A stretch of DNA of 64,000 nt, from positions 1,798,001 to 1,862,000 of the forward strand of contig JAMXBD010000095.1 in the NCBI GenBank assembly GCA_024138025.1, read 5' to 3'. The position numbers and the translations under genes were made by a program. The DNA is from Combretum micranthum. Lineage: Eukaryota > Streptophyta > Magnoliopsida > Myrtales > Combretaceae. The notes under the pieces were generated by a model, which saw only the letters and a list, made by a program, of their open reading frames with translations, made no database searches and had not been told where the DNA came from. Positions 11,755 to 24,033 of the stretch are shown piece after piece; position 1 is the stretch's first letter; each line of letters starts with the position of its first letter.

Positions 11755-13390
11755 TGTAAGCCTCGGAAAATTTTGGTAAATAATTTTAAGATGAACTTCG
11801 AAAATAGACCCTAAAAATCACTCCAAATTAAAACCGAACTTCGATGAGTCTCAAATCCCGAACGAAACCAAAAACTTCTGAATCATGAGAAAAATAGGAA
11901 TCCTTAAAAAAAATAATAATAAAATAAAATAGGAACTCAATATACTTCAATTCCAAAACCACTACGTACGACAAATTCTATATTCGACTCCGACTTATAA
12001 AAATCGGGTAAAATAGAACCCAACAACAAATTATTAAAGAGTAAATAATGATTAACCTTCGGAAATAAAACTCAATCCAAAGAATTCCAAAAACGTTGAG
12101 AGATATTAAATACTTATAAAAATCAAACTAAAAATAAATTTCTCAAATCAAATATGTTGTATAAACATAAAATATTGGTTTCCAAATTGGCAAAGGTATA
12201 AACCGGAAAGTCAACCGAAAAACCTAAGTCCACGAAACTCCCAAGAAACCCCGTGGCCTAGATTTGGCGATTCCGCATTCCTAAACCAACAAGTCGGAAT
12301 AAGAGAAAAAGGTGTAGTTGGTTAGTATTAAGTCTAGGATGCTTTAAAAGATGAGATTGATGAATTTTCAATCTATTTCTAACCCGGTCTGGTACAGACT
12401 TCGGAAAGCGTGCCCTGAGATTCGAAATACTAAAAATATGTTATTAATGCCGTTAGACTCATATTTTTATAAGGATCTCTAAAATATTAATTTTATGAAT
12501 TTTCGATAACTAGAATAGCCTGTTTTTGCAATTCTATTTACATTTCATTACTACCGGTAGTTAGCTAATCTTTCGATACTATTTACTATTATTCATTACA
12601 CAATTTTATTATTCTTATAATGTACACCCCAATTTTCCTAATAATCGAGTAAACTTCAGAAACCGAAAAATGAAACCCTAAATCGGTCTAGTTCAGGCTT
12701 AGTAAGAAAAGCTTAGAAACCCTAGATACGGCTTTCCTTCGGTTTCATAACAAAAGAAGTTTTATAAAATATATGAATGTGAATTATTGTTCTAAAGTAT
12801 ATTTCAAACCGTAGAATGTTTTAATTTCGAAAAATTTTCTATTTCGGGCCTTCCCGAACTCAATTACGGAAAAACGTGCCCTAGGACCAGAAACTCAGAA
12901 AAATATTCTGGAATATTCATTAGAATCGAAATTTGATAAGGATTTCAAAAATATAAATTTTATAATTTTCCGAGCTATAAAAATTATAGTTATGGTCTTT
13001 TTCCCGTATTTTCCTTACTACCGATAAAGTAAATGTCTTGTCTACTATTTATCACTATTCACAAGTACAACCTACACTACACACTACCCATACCCTATTC
13101 TTACATCCTTACAACTACTCAATTATATTTTCTTTTCCAAGAAATCTTTGTCTCTTATTAAATTATCACTTTTATTACATTTTATTATACAAATTACAAA
13201 TTTAAACAATTTCAACTCACTGCCTCTCTCTTCCCTACTAAGGCCGGCGCACAGTCCCCCTTGTTTCCCTCTATTTGTTTTTTTTACTTCTTTTAATTCA
13301 ATTAAACCCTAATTCCTCTAATGTATAAGCTCATTTTCTCTCTCTCTCCTCATTTTTACTCATTCCAAATTTTTACAAAAGCAAAATCCT

Positions 13391-13414
13391 CTCTTCTTCT
13401 TCTTCTTCTTCTTG
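13391..13414. repeat. (CTT)n microsatellite
   Basis: CTT units in the putative promoter/leader zone of the solo LTR, just after a CT-rich stretch. Confidence 0.85.
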
Positions 13415-15358
13415 TCGTGACTCTAGCTCCCACCCACCACACATTCACAAGTCCATTTCCTCTTCATTCAATCTCCAAAACTTCTTTTAGGTGATGATTT
13501 CTAGTCTTTCTACTACATAATCTTGTAATGGCAAGACTATTCTTGTGTGTTTTCCACTTTAAATCCCAATGAGCAAAAGCTAGGGTTAAAAAAACACTAA
13601 TACAAGAATATCAAACCATCACAAGAAGTAGATCTTGTGTTAAATGAGTGTTTGTTGAATTTTTATTATGTTCATGCATGTCAAAGTAGAGATCTTGCAT
13701 CAAAAATATATGTTCATGCCCTTAAACTCATTGTCATGCACTATAAGTTGTAGATCTAATATTTAGACACTCATGTTCTTCTTGACATTCATGTTCATAT
13801 GAATATTTTGTATTTTTATGCATTAATGATCATAGAAGCTTAGTCTTGTATGAATAAATGAGTTAGTTGATAGATCTTCATGAGTATAAGACAAGGAACT
13901 TGAAAAGAACAGATTTTTGTTAGAAAGGTTCAAGGGAAAAATTCGGATGATTTTTGAAACCTATTTTAAAAACCCTTGAAACCACTTTGAAACTCATATT
14001 TTACATGAAAAATAAAAGGTATATGTAATAAGTATCTCTAAGAAATGATTTTTACAAGTTGAAATGAGTTTAGGCATGAGTAATGTGTAAAACAAGTAGT
14101 GAAATTAAGATGAGAAATTTTGAGTTAGTGATTAATTTGTCAAATTCGTAATTTGACATGATGTATGTGTAATCACCTAGTATTTGAGCTCAAATTGCAA
14201 GTTTTATGTGTTAAATGAAGTCCTTAGAAAATAGATATAGTGAAGCTTTAAATTTTGATGCATTAAATAAGTTTTCTCATAGGAAAAACGCAAGAAATGG
14301 ATATTTTTTTTTTCCAAAATTCGGATTTTTGTGAAAAGCTTATTTAAAAATATACTTGCAAAGTGAAAAATGTGAATTTCTATGTATAAATGAAGGTCTT
14401 GGATAGTATAGATGATGAAGACTCATTTTTATTTAGATAACAAGTGAATTCTAGGAATAAAATCCCAAAACACTAATGAGATGCAAAATTGGAAAAAGTG
14501 GATTTTAAGAAATGGCTATTGTTGGAGTCTTGTAAGAATTAGGAGTTCTTAAAGTTGCATTATCAAAAATCATCAAGATCATGCATATGTTGAACTCATT
14601 ACATGTTATTCATATTAGGAATCCATTCATATTTTATCTATACATGAATCACCAACTAGGAACCTTTTGATTTAGTGCAAAACAATTTGTCGGAAAATGG
14701 GAAAAGTTACAGAACAGATCTGATCCCTCTGTTCTGTGACCTAAATGTTTTCAAAACTTTAAAATAATACTAGAAATAGATAGATCTTTTGAAGTAGATA
14801 GAAATCGATATAGAATTTGCGAAATTCCGAGTTAAAATGACCAAGTTATGGCCATTTTAAGTTGGAACTTCCGCAAATAGCGAGAATCACGATTTTGTTT
14901 AGTTTAGATGAATAGCTTGAATTAGTTAGGTGATGAAAGTCTCATTAGATTATTCTCTTTTGGTAGGTGATCCCGAGAATGACAGTACCCTACCACCCGA
15001 CTACCACTATTACTAAGAGACCGGCGTACCATGACCGAGTGAATATTACTTCCGATTTCAATTATTGCTTGTGATTATAATGGTAGTTGCATTAGTTGCT
15101 TAGGCAAAGATAAAAATGAATATGCATGATGGGGTATTTGGGAATTATATTGTCTGCTGTTGTTATGCGAAGTGGAATTAAAGAATATCGAAGCCGGGTG
15201 ATAAGTTATTGCTTGTATACAGAGGATCTAGAATTGATTGTCTGTGAATATTGCTTGGCCACCTAAAAGAATTGGATTAATCGAGTATTAGGCTTCAATT
15301 ATAATTTGAATTCATTCATATCACAATGGGGATGGAGCATTAGCATTTGTTGGTTTTT

Positions 15359-15470
15359 CGTGATCCATAAAACGAATGTGTTGGTTAATCGTGATCCATA
15401 AAACGAATATGTTGGTTAATCATGATCTATAAAACGAATGTGTTGGTTAATCGTGATCCATAAAACGAAT
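15359..15470. repeat. 31-bp tandem repeat, about 3.6 copies
   Basis: The unit begins CGTGATCCATAAAACGAATG and continues TGTTGGTTAAT. Copies differ by a few C/T and G/A changes. The homologous solo LTR at 52394-56250 lacks the array. Confidence 0.9.
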
Positions 15471-16148
15471 TATTGTTCAGTTGACCGTGAGCTTAAACGG
15501 CATCATACCGCAGGATTCGTTAATCTGCTAACTTGGGATGGAGGGCGTAAGTCTATCCACATATGATCTCCGGCTGGTCATATGTTTGTTGAATCCACGC
15601 GCTTAATGCATTTCACTTGCTTGAATAATCACTTTTCTAAATGTTATGTCTTAATTGCGATATGGAAGTTTTTACTCACTAAGCTCGCGTAGCTTATACC
15701 CCAATAGTTTCCTATTGCAGTATGAATACTTATGGCTATCTCTGAGGACCCGTGGACATCAGGTACAACTCTTAGATATTAAGGAGCTTTCGATGAGGCC
15801 AGGACCTAAAAGTAGACATGGACTTCCAATCATGTTTCTTAAGTTGGTATTTGAAGGATAATATAAGAGATTTTGTGAGCTTAAGAACTCTCAACATTGT
15901 TGACAGGGGTATGCCCCTCAGTTCATGTAATAGAATAGACCAAAAGGAAACGGTTATGATTTATATTCTTGCTGCTATGTATGTCACCTTAAACTATTAC
16001 GAAGCGAAGTATGGTCCCTGTATGCTGAAAGTGAGCCTTACACCCGATGTTCAAACTCATGGAAAGGCTAGGGTTACCTTACTTGAGTTTAAATATCGAG
16101 TGTGGCGGACTGTCACGTTTAGGGTACCCTCTGGGGCTTGACAAAAAC

Positions 16149-16595
16149 ACTAGGTCGAGGTTTGTTTTATGTGGAGGGTATATTATAGCCTTGCTAAAAG
16201 GAATGTTGCTTTTTGAGCAACTTGAAGGAGATGAAGGATACAAATGCAAGAAGATCTCTGTTGTACCATTTAGGACTTGGGGGTTATCTAAGGAACCCAC
16301 TAGAGTCAATCAAGATGAGGAGACAGGAGCCCCCCAGATTCGTCTTACTGAGATAGGTTCTACCTCTCATCCTTCTCCTATACGTGAATCTGTAAGTGGA
16401 TATGTGGAATTAAGATAAGAAATCAGAGAACTGAAGGAGGAACACAAGCAGGAAAGGAAGAAGAATAAAAGATTCAGGACTACACTGTTCAAAATGCTAA
16501 AATCTGCCATATCTTGCATGAATCCAGCAGCAGCAGAGGAATTTCAGTACCAGACTTCGAGTGAGGAGACCAATAGTCCGAAGCTAGAAATCTAG
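16149..16595 (+). pseudogene. Athila env-like third ORF, 3' part
   Basis: Continues the frame of 11050-11754 after one copy of the AAAAC duplication. It contains C-G-G-Y-I-I-A-L-L (about 16180-16205), an acidic linker, a TAA at 16416-16418, and a charged, Glu/Lys/Arg-rich predicted coiled-coil tail (E-I-R-E-L-K-E-E-H-K-Q-E-R-K-K) to a TAG at 16593-16595. Open sequence immediately before 16149 belongs to the solo LTR and is not part of this gene. Confidence 0.75.
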
Positions 16596-18209
16596 AGTTC
16601 CTACTAGCTTTCTATTTCATTTTGCTTTATTTTCTGCTTTTACTATTGGCCTGTACTCTCTTAAGCACCCATTTCTTTAGGTAGACATTTTACTTTGGCT
16701 ACTAATCTATCCTTTAGGATAGTCTTTATTTTTTGCTTTGTTGTTTGATTTTGTCTTTGTAGATACAGGGTTAAGCTCCACAAGATACATCCTTCTCTAA
16801 TTTATGACTTGATAAGACTTCACTTTTGATTACGAACCATTGATAATAGGGAAGTACCAGTTTTCTTTCTCTCTTGTATCTTTGTTTTTATTTCTTTCCT
16901 CTTTGGGATGATTTAAGAATAGTGGGGACACTGTTTAGTCTAAGTGTGGGGAAGGGATACTAGGATATAAAGATTGAAGTTGAGTATGATATGCTGATTT
17001 TCACTATGACCCCATACCATGCTTTAAACTTAAATATGTCCTGATGCATTTTATGGCAATTTTTCAGCCAAATTTTTGGAAATTTTTATTTAGAGATCAT
17101 ACTAAACATTGTTAACAGCATCTGAAAATAGATGAAGTTAACTTGCTAGGTGCCTTACTCACCTACTGTTGTGGTTAGTTTACTTAGTTGAAATTAAACA
17201 ATAAGATTTTTAAGGAACAAATTTACCTTGTATTTAGCTTTAGAATTGAAGGTTAGAGAGTAGGTTGAATCCTTAAGTGAAAAATAAATATGTCTACTTC
17301 TAGCAAAAGATTAGTTTGTATATCTTCTTTTGAAGTGCTTTGAGAACATTTTAGCACCTAGTGAAAGAGATAGATGAAACTTTTTACTTAGTGATCCTTT
17401 ATTAAAAAAAGTCTTTAATTTGTTGAAGCATTCAAAACAAAGGAAAACAAGTATATCCTTTACTCCAATGACTTAGGTAACTGAGTTAATAGTATCCAAA
17501 CTTGAATGTTAGAGTGAGAGAGAGTTCGTAAGGGTCCTTTTAAAACCTGGTCACTTGGGTGACGAGCTCGGAATATACCAACTTAATGAACTCACTATAA
17601 CGATAAGTGCAGAAAGGCAAAAGTTCAAAATTTGAACTTTGAAAAAAAATGATATGAGGTGAAAAGAAGCGGGCTAAAACCCGTGCAGAGGAAACAGAAA
17701 AGATGGAGGCTAAAACCTCTTCTTCTGAAGGCTAAATGCTTGAATGAATAAAAAAGAATATGAATGCAAAATCAATGAGTAAAATAAGACTTATAATAAA
17801 GAAGGAGAAAATCTAGGGAAAGAGTTCATATCACATGCTATCACTACTTGTTGTCTTGTTTAGAAAGGTGATTAGAAGGATTATATGCTTGCTAATAACC
17901 AGTGAAGTTTAAATGGGTGTTTTTCCTTAAAGGATTGAGTATTTACTTTTGGACTAAGGTTCTATTGTTAAATATTGGGATTAAAGTTTGTTTTGTTTAG
18001 ATTAACTACCTAATTTCAATTATAGTACTCTAATCACATGAACCTAGCTTGGTTTGAATAGTAGACACTAGAATTCCAAGTCAAGATTATCAAAAGAAAA
18101 TATGCTTAGGTCTTGAATGATAAAGTGTTGTATATTCTATGAAAAATTTCTACTTCTTGTTCTTAATTATTTTGCTTGAGGACAAGCAAATTTTCAAGTG
18201 TGGGAGAGT
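16596..18209 (+). other. Athila 3' non-coding region and polypurine tract
   Basis: AT-rich, no coding potential seen. It ends with G-A-G-G-A-C-A-A-G-C-A-A-A and the polypurine tract AAGTGTGGGAGAGT (18196-18209) directly before the 3' LTR, the site that primes plus-strand synthesis. Confidence 0.8.
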
Positions 18210-19893
18210 TGATAAAGGCATATTTTATTCACTTTTTATTAAACGAATCATACTTAATTGTTATTGATTTTATAGAAATCTTAAGGAAATGGTATTTATT
18301 TGCACTCGTTGTGATATTTTAGGTCTTTGAGGACTTATCATACAATTTCAAGCAACTTAGAGGAGTTTTGAGCAAAGGAAAAGAAGTGAAAAGTCAAAGT
18401 TTACGATGGAGGAAAGAAGGCTGCTAACTTATAGCCGGCCTAACTATGCCGGCTTACAACATCAATCATCAATGATGGAACAACATTGGCCTTCAGTGGA
18501 AAATTGGCTATGCTGGCCATTTCATGATCAAAGCTACCGGCTTGGGAGACGGCCTTCACCAAAGACGAACATTTGCAAGCAACACAGCCAGCTTTGATAG
18601 TACCTTTCATACAAGGCCGGCACCACAATGATAAAGACTGGCGGCCTTTTGTCCAGTGTAAGATGAAAGCCGGCCTTTAAAGAGGAAAAGCTGCTGGCTT
18701 TGCTACTAGCTTACATACTTTTCCAAAACCATTGTTGGATAAGCTTAGAATGATGTGAATTTTTCTTGTTTGTCTTTATAAAATAACTCCTTGGGTTGAG
18801 GGAAACACCAACCCCAATTCATAGAATAGAGCTAGAATAGATTAGAGCTAGAATTTCTTGATAGTCTAGAGAGAATTACATGCTCTTATTGTTTAGCTTG
18901 GAATCCATCTCGGAGATTGAAGAGTATTGCTTTTGAGAAGCTTATGTGGAGTTTTTGCTTTAGAGATTTCATATAATTGCTGAGTTGAATTGATGACTTC
19001 TGATCTATAATCTTTTATGCAATTCAGTTTATTTCATTGTCAAATATGAATTCTCTTGCAATTACTTTCATGTTTATTGATTGTTTGTTCTTCTCCATGA
19101 TGTTCTAAGTTATTATTGTGGGAATATGATGAAACCCTAGGTTATTTAAGATGATTATTGTATTCATGTTATAGAATTAATAGATCTATGGATTATTCAT
19201 GTTGTAACTTCTATGCTATAAATCATGTTTTTTAATTGAATTAGGTTTATAATAATCTCAATGACCTGGAAAGGAAATTAAGGTTTATAGGAGTTCTTAA
19301 TTGAGATTGAATAATAAGATGTGGGAGCTGAATTGTTTAATCTAATTAAAAATTGGTCCTAGGGTTTAAAGCAATGTTTTTTATTAATATATCACTAATG
19401 GATAAGGAGAAATTGATTAATGCATTAGTTAATCATAGAATCGATAGATTTATGGTTATAAATTAGCGTCCATGGTTAATTTGTATGGTGGGAACTAGTA
19501 AATTAATTTGTGGTTTTGAAATCTTGAAACTTGGGAAAGGATTAAGGGTTTTTAACAATTTCATATGAATACCCATATAGCTATTATTATCATAACGTAA
19601 TAACAATTTGATTAATGAAACTAGGGTGGATTCTGTTTTCCTACCTTTAGTTGATATATTTCTCAATATTCTCTCTACATTAATTGATAATTTAGGTTAA
19701 GTGAACATTAGTCCTTAAGTAACTAATTATATCAATTCTATTGCCTAAATAATAGTAGAATATAATACCAGTTTAGTAGTTAAAAAATCCTTATGGGAAT
19801 GATACTCTATTCATTACTATATTACTTGATTCGATCTAGTATACTTGCTAGTAATATTCGTACTTATTTTATATGCAAATCTGCAGCGGATCA
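18210..19893 (+). repeat. Athila 3' LTR
   Basis: 1684 bp, partner of 2389-4061, starting TGATAAAGGC and ending GCGGATCA. The GCCGGC-rich segment is at about 18430-18690. Directly followed by the second part of the LTR into which Athila inserted. Confidence 0.93.
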
Positions 19894-21834
19894 ATCACCC
19901 CCCCTCTCGAGAAAATGAAGATGAAAATGGTATATATGGTCTATGAATGGTGAGTTGGTAAGCGAATGTGTGGTGATGTGATGGTCGATTGGACTTGATA
20001 GCTGTGATGTGATGGGTACGTTAAGTGGATTCCCAAAATTCTGTAAAAAGTACAAAAGAAAGATAAAAAGGTATTATAAAATATTTACAAAACAAAAAGA
20101 AAATTAAACAACATATTGCTCGAGTTGTTCTCACGTAAGTTGGATATAGCTCAGTATTCTTGTTACAGATTAGGTCGGAGAAGCTTCACAGCTCAGCATG
20201 TGCTTATTGTTTGTTCTATAGCACAACAACTCGAATGGTACGATAGCTCGATGTTGATCAGTTCAGCTTGAGTTCTTTGGTTGCTACGCATCAGGTCAAA
20301 GTGGCAAGTTGGTGCTGCTATCAGATCGTGTGTAACCGGTTAACTAGCTCGGATGTGCTCCCATTTTACTTGTGCTGCTGCTTGTTTTTAGAGCTACTGG
20401 TGTTCCATATGAGATTAAGCGCAAAGGTGTGCACTTAGATATGTTTTGTTTGCTCGGTGTGATTGAGGCAGCTCGATAGGGAACAGGTCAGCAGCTCGAT
20501 AAATCAGTAACAGAGCAGGTCGGCATCCTTTCATCCAATAGCAATAGCTCGCTTGGACGCTTCATTTCAGTTGGTTGGAGTTTTTGGAACTAATGCAAGA
20601 AGGTTGGCTTGGACAGGCGGTCACAAGGGTGCTCTATGATAAATTGTGAACGCTCCAATTGGCTTGCCAGAGCGCTCGCTCCTCCGCTTTTGGAGTGCTC
20701 GACTTGAGTTTTACAAAAGAACGCTAACTTTCGCGTCTCATTACTAGTCGCTTATTGCAGTTCATTTTGGTGCATATCAGGTTGGTAGGTATAGAAGCTG
20801 TTGGCTAGAACGAGTTTGATTGATCATGGCAACTTGACAACTCGGTCTTGATCAAAAGAGCTCGGTTATTGGAAGCATCGGATCTGTTGTAGGTCAGCTC
20901 GGAAACAAACTCTGTCTAGCTGCTTTTTTTTTTTTCGTGAAGTTCAAGTCGGCATTTGGATGCTTTGGTTGGTTAAATTTCTGTGGAAACAGGTCTGTTT
21001 ATCAGAGTTGTGACAACACTTTGGTAGCTCATCTCTGTCACAAAGCAAGCAAAGCTTGGAATTTGTTCTGTTTGGTGGGATGACTGCTGCTGGTGTTGAA
21101 GTAGTTCGAGTCTGCACAACGGAGCTCACATCTGGTCGGAAGTTGGTAAAAGTAGCTCGGCTCATTACAACTCCTGGTCGCGTCTGATTTGCTGTATGGG
21201 CTCGATTCAGCTGGTGTTGGTATGGATCACCACAACCAAGTCAATGCTGATGATAGCTCGGTTTGGTGCTGGTACGTGCTCAGCATTCTCCATCAGAAAG
21301 TTCGATCGTCTAAAGCTTGATCTGCAACATGTTGTTTCTATTTATCTTCTGTAATAGGTCGGTCGTGGTTACTGCGAGGAGCTTGTACACTAGTGCAGAT
21401 CCGTAGCTGAATTAGTCTGTAGTCAATGCTCAGTCCGCCGCACCAGTTCTGCCCGGAGAAGTACTTACAGTAGCTTAGTCTTGTGAGGTCAGTGATGATG
21501 GCTGGTCAACAAGGAACTGAAACTACTCGAATTTAACACCTTAATTTCCACTGCAGTGGATACTCATCTGCAATCATACAAATCAAAATTTGGTCTATGC
21601 CTTGTTGAATACAAAATCAATCTTTTAAGATCCTGTTCGAAGTGACATCTTCATAACAATTTAACATGTTTTGCTCTTACAATTACTTTACTGCAATTTA
21701 CTCTTATTCTGACCCTTTTTGATCCACAACATGAAATTTGTCCATTTATAGTAAAAACTCATCATAAAAGTGCCAATTTGTGTATGAAAGTGTGAAATAT
21801 ATATGGATAAATGTGTACTTTTACACATTTATCA
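19894..21834 (-). repeat. 3' LTR of the minus-strand LARD-like element, part 2
   Basis: Continuation of the LTR started at 1239-2388 and homologous to about 25600-27558. It ends GTACTTTTACACATTTATCA, an imperfect palindrome at the terminus. The segment is unusually rich in the hexamer AGCTCG and its variants, spaced at irregular tens of bases. Confidence 0.9.
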
Positions 21835-21850
21835 ACTACCCCCAACTTAG
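21835..21850 (-). other. Polypurine tract of the LARD-like element
   Basis: On the minus strand the bases just before the 3' LTR read TAAGTTGGGGGTAGT, preceded by a CTTGAGGACAAAC-type motif. The layout matches the polypurine end of the nested Athila element and sets the orientation. Confidence 0.7.
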
Positions 21851-23565
21851 CATTTTGTTTGTCCTCAAGCAAGTCTCAACACATATTTAGGACAGCAAAG
21901 TCACCTCCAGCAGGCTCATGCAAGTCATTCTTGATATCACTTGTCCAAAAATACACTAGATCAAGACTGTTGGAACTAAATGGAACCAGCTGCAACTTTT
22001 AGAAGAAATTTATGTCTCACAACTCCAACATGACAATTTACATGATTTCCATGTCTCTCATTGGTCAACCAATCAATATGTACACAAGTCGCTAACAAAA
22101 GACTCAAACCATTAATCCATTGCTTCGTAGAGTTTAATCTCCTCATGTAGCTTAAGATCCTTTTACTTGAGATCAAGTATAACATCAAATAACTCAAAAA
22201 GAGATTTTCACACTTTATATAGTAGACTAGCTTGTATGCACTCCTAATTCATATCTTAAGCACAACATCACTAAGTAAATGATGCAAACTTTAAACTCTT
22301 CCTCTATTTTGCAATTTCTTTGCTTTTCCTGATTTCCCACCCCTTTTCTTCTTCTTCTTTTTTTTTTTCCTTTTTCTTTTGAACATACAAGCATCCTCAT
22401 TTTAGGATTGATTTGTAATGACATCAGGGGAGCTCTTTATTCTTTCTTTTTCTTTTTGACATATTTGCTTCCCCTTTGTTTTGAATTTGATTTGATTTGC
22501 AATGCATTGGGGAGCTTTTATTCTTTCTTTTTGTTTTGCACACACACACACACACAAACTGTATCTATCCAAGATAGCTTTCAAGGTAAGCTCAAATTTT
22601 GTAAGATTTACATAATCATATTGTGCTCAAGAACTTCAAAGAACTTAGATACATGCCAGTTAGCTTAAAAATGCAAGAATCTAATCCTAAATCAATGACA
22701 TTGTCTTAATCTTAAGTCTTCAGATCTCAATCTAAATGAAAAGTAACTAAATAAAGCAACAATTTCATAATTTAACTCTAGAGAAGTAAGGAATGTTCAA
22801 ATCATGATCGAGTTCCAAGAAACATAAGAATAAAAAAAATTGGACCAATTTTCATCTTTTTCATGTGAAAAATGCAACTAAAATTCCATTTTGAAAAATT
22901 TTGGTGCATATGAAGTGTTATGGATCAATTGTATTCTCATTAAGCACACAAAGATCAAAATGCACTCACATAAGCTCATTTCTCATTTAAAATACATGCA
23001 ACCAGCAATAGAAAGAATGTCCAGCAACCAACCACAGCAATACATCTTAGATCAGCTCATCCGACCAAACTTCCAATAATAAGGTCATCTTCCCAACATC
23101 AAAAACTTACTAGCAAACAACTCCAAACTACGCAAAAAGCATAGCACCCACCCCCCAACCTAAAAATTTACAATGTCCTCATTTTATTTTCACAATTAAA
23201 AGCATGAAAATGAGGGATTAATGGTTAAATGTTCTCTCTGGAGTGTTAACCTGAGTTGTTGAGCTTCCCAGGTCATGACGTGAGCTTGATCTCAACTCCG
23301 AGCTCATATTGGTTGACCTGTACATGTAACACACTCAAAGCAACCAAAAAATAGGAAAAAAAGCACACAAAAACTAAAGGAAAGCATCAAATTAACAAAA
23401 TGTGGGTTGCCCTACACACAACACTAAATTTAGAGCCTTCAACCCGACTTAAATCCTTCCACCTAGATCTCATGGGCATGTGTCCCATTTCCAAGTTTTT
23501 GAAACTAACAAGGGGAAATTCGTTCCCTTTTTTATCTCAATCCTTTTAAGCTCAATTCCCCCTAT
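21851..23565 (-). other. Non-coding internal domain of the LARD-like element
   Basis: No protein similarity is recognisable. It holds a pyrimidine-rich stretch at about 22330-22530 and an AC microsatellite at 22539-22556. Short ORFs here look like chance. Confidence 0.6.
22539..22556. repeat. (AC)n microsatellite
   Basis: About nine CA/AC units in the internal domain of the LARD-like element. Confidence 0.9.
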
Positions 23566-24033
23566 CTAGGACGTTTGAGGTTTTTGATTAGGAGAGAAAT
23601 TATAATCAGGTGCCTCCCCAAACTCTATGATGTAACCTAAAGACCCTAGGCACTTCTCATGAAGTTCATCATCTCCCAAGCTCTCAAGCATTTCCATGAA
23701 TGGAGAGAAATCTACTTCTTGTTCAATGTCCTCATTTTCTTCATTCTCTCCATCCCACTCTTCTTTTGAGTTCAATTGAGGAATCTCCTCAAGATTGATG
23801 TTTCTAAGAATTAGAGCACTAGTAAATGAACTAAGATATACCACATTAGTCTCCTTAATTTCATGCTTCTCACTAGTCTCGAGCTCATCTGTGTGACTGT
23901 TGTGATCTCCCCTATGTCCTTCCAAGTCATTTTTCTTTTCCTCTAGCTCGTCCTCTACATTCAATGACTCCACATGTTGTAGATTTAGATCATTTTGCTT
24001 TAATATATCAAGAGGACTTGTAATGATCTCCAC
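23566..24033 (-). pseudogene. LARD-like element ORF, acidic C-terminal part
   Basis: 155 codons with no recognised domain. It is strongly acidic (runs such as D-G-E-N-E-E-N-E-D-I-E-Q-E) and ends with an Asn/Pro/Gln-rich tail. Upstream, the frame of 24698-24034 runs into this one with a single frameshift near 24035, so both are probably parts of one protein of roughly 370-380 residues. It might be a Gag-like or chaperone product that let a non-autonomous element be packaged; that is inference. Confidence 0.5.

Larger units (their letters stand above)
11755..16143 (+). mobile_element. Solo LTR, 4.39 kb (family S), inserted in the Athila env-like ORF
   Basis: A single LTR without internal domain, flanked by perfect AAAAC duplications. 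Its start (TGTAAGCCTCGGAAAATTTT) and end (TTTAGGGTACCCTCTGGGGC, then TTGACA) match those of the element at 52394-56250. Inside it has a pyrimidine-rich promoter-like zone with a CTT microsatellite (13391-13414) and a 31-bp tandem repeat (15359-15470). The termini resemble those of long chromovirus (Tekay/Del) LTRs, but without internal genes that assignment is a guess. Solo LTRs arise by recombination between the two LTRs of one insertion. Confidence 0.88.
2389..19893 (+). mobile_element. Athila-lineage Ty3/gypsy retrotransposon
   Basis: A near-complete but inactive plus-strand element of 17.5 kb, about 13.1 kb without the nested solo LTR. In order: 5' LTR 2389-4061, tRNA-Asp-type primer site 4068-4086, gag 4165-5530, pol 5567-9413, a non-coding spacer, an env-like ORF (11050-11754 and 16149-16595), a 3' non-coding region, polypurine tract 18196-18209 and 3' LTR 18210-19893. 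The order gag-PR-RT-RH-INT-third ORF, and motifs such as the Gag PYSNTYN...WRNHPNFSW stretch, are those of Athila/Calypso elements. It lies within the 3' LTR of the minus-strand element. No matching 5-bp target duplication is visible (CCTCC left, ATCAC right), although the low-complexity C-rich flanks make this hard to judge. Confidence 0.9.

Noticed and set aside
16047..16148. 5' part of the open frame 16047-16418 as part of the env-like gene
   Set aside because: These bases belong to the solo LTR and its target duplication; the Athila frame only resumes at 16149.
18406..18628. Short ORFs on both strands in the Athila LTR
   Set aside because: LTR sequence with GCCGGC repeats; the homologous left LTR does not keep the frames.
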